From NCBI GenBank assembly GCA_902475375.1, contig CABRZC010000081.1, positions 1 to 8,838 on the forward strand: DNA of 8,838 nt, given 5' to 3'. The notes under the pieces were generated by a model that was not told where the DNA came from, did not search any database, and saw only the letters and a list, made by a program, of their open reading frames with translations. A program made the position numbers and the translations under genes. Shown piece after piece: positions 5,689 to 8,838 of this stretch (position 1 is the first letter of the stretch; every line of letters starts with the position of its first letter). Source of the stretch: an uncultured Collinsella sp. Lineage in GTDB: Bacteria; Actinomycetota; Coriobacteriia; Coriobacteriales; Coriobacteriaceae.

Positions 5689-7305
5689 TTACTGCTCCTT
5701 CTCAATTGCGTTTTCGACCTTGTCGCGCATCTCGGCGACCTTCATGCCAAAGATGATCTGGATATTATTGCCGTTGCGGTTGATGCCGCTGTTGGGCACG
5801 TGGTTGATGAGGTCCTCATTGATGAGGTCCGGGTTCTTAACGTTCACGCGGAGACGCGTAAAGCAGTTCTCGAGCTCCTCGATGTTGTCCTTGCCGCCAA
5901 GACCTGCGACCAGGTCGGCAATACCTGCATCGACGCCCTCTGCGGGAGCCGCGGCAACGGCGCCCTGCTTCACTGCGACAGACGCGGCGGCCTCGCCCTC
6001 GGCAACGGACTCGGCGAGCTCGGACTCCTCCTCGCGGCCAGGCGTGTGGAGGTTGAGCTTCTTGATAAGGAAGGTGAAGAGGAAGAAGTACAGCGCGGCG
6101 TTGACGACTCCAAGCACCAGCATAACCGGCCAGTTGGTCTTATCGACGCCCAGGACCAGGTTGGAGACCACGATGTTGATGATGCCGCCTGCAGTCGAAG
6201 CGGGCACGGAGAGGACCTTGAGCAGGACCAGGAAGATGCCGGAAAGAACCGAGTGAACGACAAAGAGCACGGGAGCGGCAAAGACAAAGAGGAAGTCCAT
6301 GGGCTCGGTCACGCAGGAGAGCACGGCGGTGATGATCAGCGGGATGATAACGGCCTTGGTCTTATCCTTGTTCCCCTTGTAGGCGGTGACGATAAAGGCG
6401 AGGCCGATGCCGATGTAGGGCCACAGATTGTTGAAGGTGTAGCTGTTGAAGTAGGTGCTATCGGAGAAGGGCTGACCCGTCATTGCCATCTCGGCAACAC
6501 GGATGGGATAGGCGCCGGCGATAACCTGACCACCCAGCGTAAGGGTGCCACCCACATCGGAGAACTGGAACGGGGTGTAGATGAGGTGGTGCAGACCGGT
6601 AGGAACGAGCAGCTTGTTGAGCATGCCGTAGATAAACAGACCGATGTTGCCCGACTCCTTAATGATGCCGGCAACGGAGGAGATGGCACCCTGAACCGGA
6701 GGCCAAACGATGCAGAAGCCAGCGCCCATGATCCAGGAGATGATGATCATGATCAGGAACGGAAAGCGAACGCCCGAGAACATCGAAAGGGCAATGGGGA
6801 ACTGCTTGTTCGAGTACTTGTTGAACACGGCGCCGGTGATGCAACCGAGAATGATGCCGCCGAACACGCCGGTATCGAGCACCTGGATGCCCATAACGGT
6901 GGCCTGGCCGGTTCCGGTAAGGCCGAGCATGCCGCTCGCATCGGCAAGAGAGCCGGTGGCGTTGAGCACGATGTTGTTAGCCTGCAGGAACAGGAAGAAC
7001 GACATCAGGGCGATCAGCGAAGCATGGCCCTTGTTCTTCTTTGCCATGGCGCCGGCAATGCCCACGCAGAACAGAATCGAGAGGTTGTTGATGATAAACA
7101 TCAGCGACTGGTAGACAACGGCGCCCACAAGCTGGAACGGACCGGAGCCCAGTACGGGGACCAAAGCGCAAATGGTCTTGTTGGTCAGAATGATGCCCAC
7201 AATGAGCAGGATGCCGGCAACCGAGAGATACATCATCGGCTGGACGATCGACTTCGCGAACACCTCCAACGGCGCTTTGAAATTGAACTTCTTTTTTGCG
7301 GTCAT
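5689..7305 (-). CDS. PTS glucoside transporter subunit IIBC (glucose/maltose family)
   Basis: A 538-residue PTS permease that imports a glucoside and phosphorylates it. The N-terminal IIC domain (about 10-415) has many hydrophobic helices, the LVPTGLHHLIYTPF signature (233-246) and the TEP motif (T333-P335, TEPMDFLF) of the Glc superfamily. A charged and Ala-rich linker (about 420-460) leads to a IIB domain with GGKDNIEELENCFTRLR, where C481 is the phosphorylated cysteine. No IIA domain is fused; the IIA protein encoded upstream can supply phosphate. The sequence is MalX/glucose-like, and the adjacent GH4 gene points to an alpha-glucoside, probably maltose. I chose the ATG at 7305 because AAGGGGA (7314-7320) lies 8 nt upstream; a TTG at 7332 would place that site inside the gene. 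It follows the antiterminator after 99 nt and precedes GH4 by 3 nt. Confidence 0.92.
   Translation of the reverse strand: MTAKKKFNFKAPLEVFAKSIVQPMMYLSVAGILLIVGIILTNKTICALVPVLGSGPFQLVGAVVYQSLMFIINNLSILFCVGIAGAMAKKNKGHASLIALMSFFLFLQANNIVLNATGSLADASGMLGLTGTGQATVMGIQVLDTGVFGGIILGCITGAVFNKYSNKQFPIALSMFSGVRFPFLIMIIISWIMGAGFCIVWPPVQGAISSVAGIIKESGNIGLFIYGMLNKLLVPTGLHHLIYTPFQFSDVGGTLTLGGQVIAGAYPIRVAEMAMTGQPFSDSTYFNSYTFNNLWPYIGIGLAFIVTAYKGNKDKTKAVIIPLIITAVLSCVTEPMDFLFVFAAPVLFVVHSVLSGIFLVLLKVLSVPASTAGGIINIVVSNLVLGVDKTNWPVMLVLGVVNAALYFFLFTFLIKKLNLHTPGREEESELAESVAEGEAAASVAVKQGAVAAAPAEGVDAGIADLVAGLGGKDNIEELENCFTRLRVNVKNPDLINEDLINHVPNSGINRNGNNIQIIFGMKVAEMRDKVENAIEKEQ
5695..5700 (-). promoter_or_regulatory. 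GH4 ribosome binding site inside the IIBC coding end
   Basis: AAGGAG lies 9 nt before the GH4 ATG and overlaps the last Glu-Lys-Glu-Gln codons of IIBC. Ribosomes finishing IIBC would cover this site, so the two genes are probably translationally coupled. Confidence 0.7.
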
Positions 7306-7334
7306 AGCGGTACTCCCCTTCCTTTTCCGCAAAT

Positions 7335-7397
7335 TAAGACAGATGTGCCCTGGACAAGACCGTGAGCCTTGTCTTATATCAATCGATGTGTGGGCAC
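7335..7397 (-). promoter_or_regulatory. Structured leader between antiterminator and IIBC genes
   Basis: This intergenic stretch holds three exact or near-exact dyads. Stem A pairs 7353-7360 with 7366-7373 (8 bp, one G-U on the minus-strand transcript, 5-nt loop). Stem B pairs TAAGACA (7335-7341) with TGTCTTA (7370-7376), 7 bp. Stem C pairs GTGCCC (7345-7350) with GGGCAC (7392-7397), 6 bp, enclosing A. B shares bases with A and crosses C, so B excludes the A+C fold. This is the arrangement of a two-state RNA leader, and it directly follows a LicT/BglG-family antiterminator gene. I could not match the known RAT consensus well, and no strong T-run follows. A regulatory role is inferred. Confidence 0.4.
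7373..7381 (-). promoter_or_regulatory. Candidate extended -10 promoter for IIBC-GH4
   Basis: On the minus strand the sequence reads TGATATAAG, an extended -10 (TGn plus a five-of-six match to TATAAT). No good -35 box is seen 17-18 nt upstream. If used, transcription would start within stem A of the leader, which conflicts with a leader-switch role. It could provide a secondary internal promoter for IIBC-GH4. Confidence 0.25.
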
Positions 7398-7404
7398 GTT
7401 ATGC

Positions 7405-8271
7405 CTAGAGACCAGGTTCTCCAAGCAGGTTAACAATGTGATATGCGAGATAGCTCTTCTCGGCATCGGTAACGACAACGTTATAGGTAGACGACAAGTG
7501 GGCGGCTATGGCGTCCGCGCACGAGAATGCGCACGGATACGCCGTTTCATCGATTCGGAACAGCGCGTCGCCATTGATTTGCCCGGCCGTGGGGTCAAGC
7601 GCCCGCTGTGCGAAAAACTGCAGGTGGCGGACGAAACGCTCATAGGGCAACGAGGTGTCATCGAGGGTCGTAGCATAGCGCTCGGAAACAATCGCGAGCA
7701 CGTCGCGAACAAGCTGGACCGAAACAATCAAACGGTCGGAGCGTTGCGGCATGGTGGCGTTGACGATATGCAAGGTAATGAAACCCTGCTCTTCTTCGCT
7801 CATCTGGATGCCCATATACTCCTTGATAATCTGCAGCGCACGGCCCGCAAGTGCATACTCCTTGCGATAGAACTGCTGGATCTCGAGCAGCAACGGATTC
7901 TCACAGGAGACGCCCTTGCGCTCGCGCTCCAAAGCAAGGCTGATATGGTCTGCGAGAGCAATGAGAATCTTGTCGTTGATATCAACATTGAGCTCTCGAC
8001 GGAGCATCTGAACAATGTCCTCGGCAATCACGAGGTTGACGGTGGGGATGGACTCCAAAAGATGTGCCAAGCGGTCAATCGTACGCGAGTCCTGAGAAGT
8101 TCCCTCCTGCAACGCGTAGGTCTTTTCGATCGACGCCTCGTCGATGGCATCGCCGGCATGACGGCCAAAGCAGAGGCCTCGACCGATGACGATGAGCTCG
8201 GAGCCATCGTCCGAAGTGACCATTGCGACGTTGTTGTTAAAAACTCGCTTGATAACCACGGTACCCACCAC
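7405..8271 (-). CDS. LicT/BglG family transcription antiterminator (PRD protein)
   Basis: A 288-residue RNA-binding antiterminator; B. subtilis LicT is 277. The N-terminal CAT RNA-binding domain (about 5-60) contains VFNNNVAMV (10-18) and ELIVIGRGLCFG (25-36). Two PTS regulation domains follow. PRD1 has H109 (LADHI) and H168 (TLHIV); PRD2 has H216 (VRHLQ) and H278 (AYHIV). These correspond to the phosphorylated histidines of LicT, each offset by nine. In the family, unphosphorylated permease and HPr-dependent phosphorylation set activity, and the protein then binds a RAT hairpin to block a terminator. The start is uncertain: GTG at 8271 lies 6 nt after the IIA stop and has no clear ribosome binding site, while GTG at 8259 gives the LicT-like spacing to NNN. 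Translational coupling to IIA is likely. Its target is probably this operon. Confidence 0.9.
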   Translation of the reverse strand: MVGTVVIKRVFNNNVAMVTSDDGSELIVIGRGLCFGRHAGDAIDEASIEKTYALQEGTSQDSRTIDRLAHLLESIPTVNLVIAEDIVQMLRRELNVDINDKILIALADHISLALERERKGVSCENPLLLEIQQFYRKEYALAGRALQIIKEYMGIQMSEEEQGFITLHIVNATMPQRSDRLIVSVQLVRDVLAIVSERYATTLDDTSLPYERFVRHLQFFAQRALDPTAGQINGDALFRIDETAYPCAFSCADAIAAHLSSTYNVVVTDAEKSYLAYHIVNLLGEPGL

Positions 8272-8277
8272 AAAAAT

Positions 8278-8790
8278 TTACTCGGAAAGCCAGATGACAG
8301 GCTCTTTAGCAGCAACAGGGCCGGAAGCATGCTCACGAAGAGTCGAGTTCTCCGAGCGCTCGCACACGATAACGAAGACCGTGGGATCGAAGCCGGCGGC
8401 GCGGACCGCGTCGAAATCGACCTCGACGAGGGGCTGGCCCGCGTCGACATGGTCACCCTGGGCAACAAGCGCGTGGAAGCCCTTGCCCTCAAGCTTAACA
8501 GTATCGATTCCGATATGCAGCATCACCTGAGCAGAGCTGTCGTCGGACATGATGCCCAGCGCGTGCTCAGTCGGAAACAGCGCCGCGACGGTGCCGGAAA
8601 CAGGAGCGCACACCGTTCCCTCTTGGGGAACCACGGCAACGCCATCGCCCACGGCACGGCTGCTAAAAGCAGGGTCATTGGTATTTTCCAGATGAACAAG
8701 CTCGCCGGAAACGGGAGCGAGGATTTCGAACTCGGAAGCCGCAGTCGTCTGCTCATCCGAACCGCCCATCAGGCGAGAAAAGACACCCAT
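8278..8790 (-). CDS. PTS glucose-type IIA protein (Crr-like)
   Basis: A 170-residue cytoplasmic phosphocarrier of the IIA-Glc family, close to E. coli Crr (169). It accepts phosphate from HPr and gives it to IIB, here presumably C481 of the neighbouring IIBC. Seen: ILAPVSGELVHLENTNDPAF (23-42), CAPVSGTV (61-68), TEHALGI (H76) and LHIGIDTVKLEGKGF (91-105) with H92 as the phosphorylated residue; H76 is the partner histidine. The C-terminal half is complete, ending in VIWLSE. I chose the ATG at 8790, with AAGGGA 9 nt upstream (8800-8805); an in-frame ATG at 8808 would absorb that site and has none of its own. It is the first operon gene in the window. Only 30 bases of upstream DNA are present, so the main promoter and any RAT element may lie outside. 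Confidence 0.92.
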   Translation of the reverse strand: MGVFSRLMGGSDEQTTAASEFEILAPVSGELVHLENTNDPAFSSRAVGDGVAVVPQEGTVCAPVSGTVAALFPTEHALGIMSDDSSAQVMLHIGIDTVKLEGKGFHALVAQGDHVDAGQPLVEVDFDAVRAAGFDPTVFVIVCERSENSTLREHASGPVAAKEPVIWLSE

Positions 8791-8838
8791 GGTGGCATGT
8801 CCCTTCATAAATATAGCCCAACCAAAATCAATCGAATG

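Noticed and set aside
4798..7365. Very long plus-strand open frame (855 codons) opposite GH4 and IIBC
   Set aside because: It is exactly antisense to two well-supported genes, has a low-complexity Asp/His/Leu/Val-rich translation with no family motifs, and stays open because of GC-biased codon use on the other strand.
7340..7386. Possible RAT (LicT/BglG target) in the antiterminator-IIBC gap
   Set aside because: There is partial likeness (CGATTGATA and CAGGGCAC against GGATTGTTAC and CAGGCAAAACC), but it needs mismatches and an insertion, and no overlapping U-tract terminator is present. The dyads are kept as a generic leader instead.
7379..7387. Shared 9-mer ATCAATCGA upstream of both IIBC and IIA (also at 8828-8836)
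   Set aside because: The match is short and AT-rich, at different distances from the starts (about 74 and 38 nt), so chance is a fair explanation without the sequence beyond 8838.

Overview
The window carries seven protein genes and no RNA gene, CRISPR array, insertion sequence or transposase that I could support. The DNA is visibly GC-rich, with mostly G/C third codon positions, strong GGAGG-type ribosome binding sites and hairpin terminators. The gene content is a phosphotransferase (PTS) sugar operon with a GH4 phospho-glucosidase, a YgiQ-type radical SAM protein and small membrane proteins. Together these suggest a saccharolytic anaerobe. A gut Coriobacteriia such as Collinsella is my best guess, but this is inferred from style and was not tested by alignment.

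Layout. (1) 84-803, minus: a YoaK/DUF1275 membrane protein, followed at 18-76 by a perfect 22-bp inverted repeat that probably ends its transcript. (2) 804-1065: a 262-bp divergent intergenic region with an operator-like dyad and a possible -10 box. (3) 1066-3201, plus: ygiQ, a radical SAM protein with unusual charged tails at both ends. (4) 3198-4109, minus: a CPBP (CAAX-protease-like) membrane protein. Its stop codon shares a CTAG tetranucleotide with the ygiQ stop. A 16-bp hairpin just past the ygiQ stop lies inside its C-terminal codons. (5) 4110-4302: an intergenic region with a small repeat-like element and a strong terminator for the operon to the right. (6) 4303-8790, minus: a sugar-uptake operon.

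The operon is transcribed right to left as IIA (glucose type), LicT/BglG-family antiterminator, PTS IIBC, GH4 6-phospho-glucosidase. IIA passes phosphate to the IIB cysteine, IIC imports and phosphorylates a glucoside, and the GH4 enzyme cleaves the phospho-sugar inside the cell. The GH4 sequence most resembles maltose-6-phosphate (alpha) hydrolases, so an alpha-glucoside such as maltose is the likely substrate. The antiterminator, with its four PRD histidines, presumably links expression to PTS flux. The IIA-antiterminator and IIBC-GH4 junctions are 6 and 3 nt. The 99-nt gap between antiterminator and IIBC holds a set of partly mutually exclusive inverted repeats.

Most of the window is ordinary. 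The parts most worth a second look are that candidate RNA switch, the hairpin embedded in the CPBP coding end, and the perfect 22-bp palindrome at the left edge. I saw no convincing novel multi-gene system.
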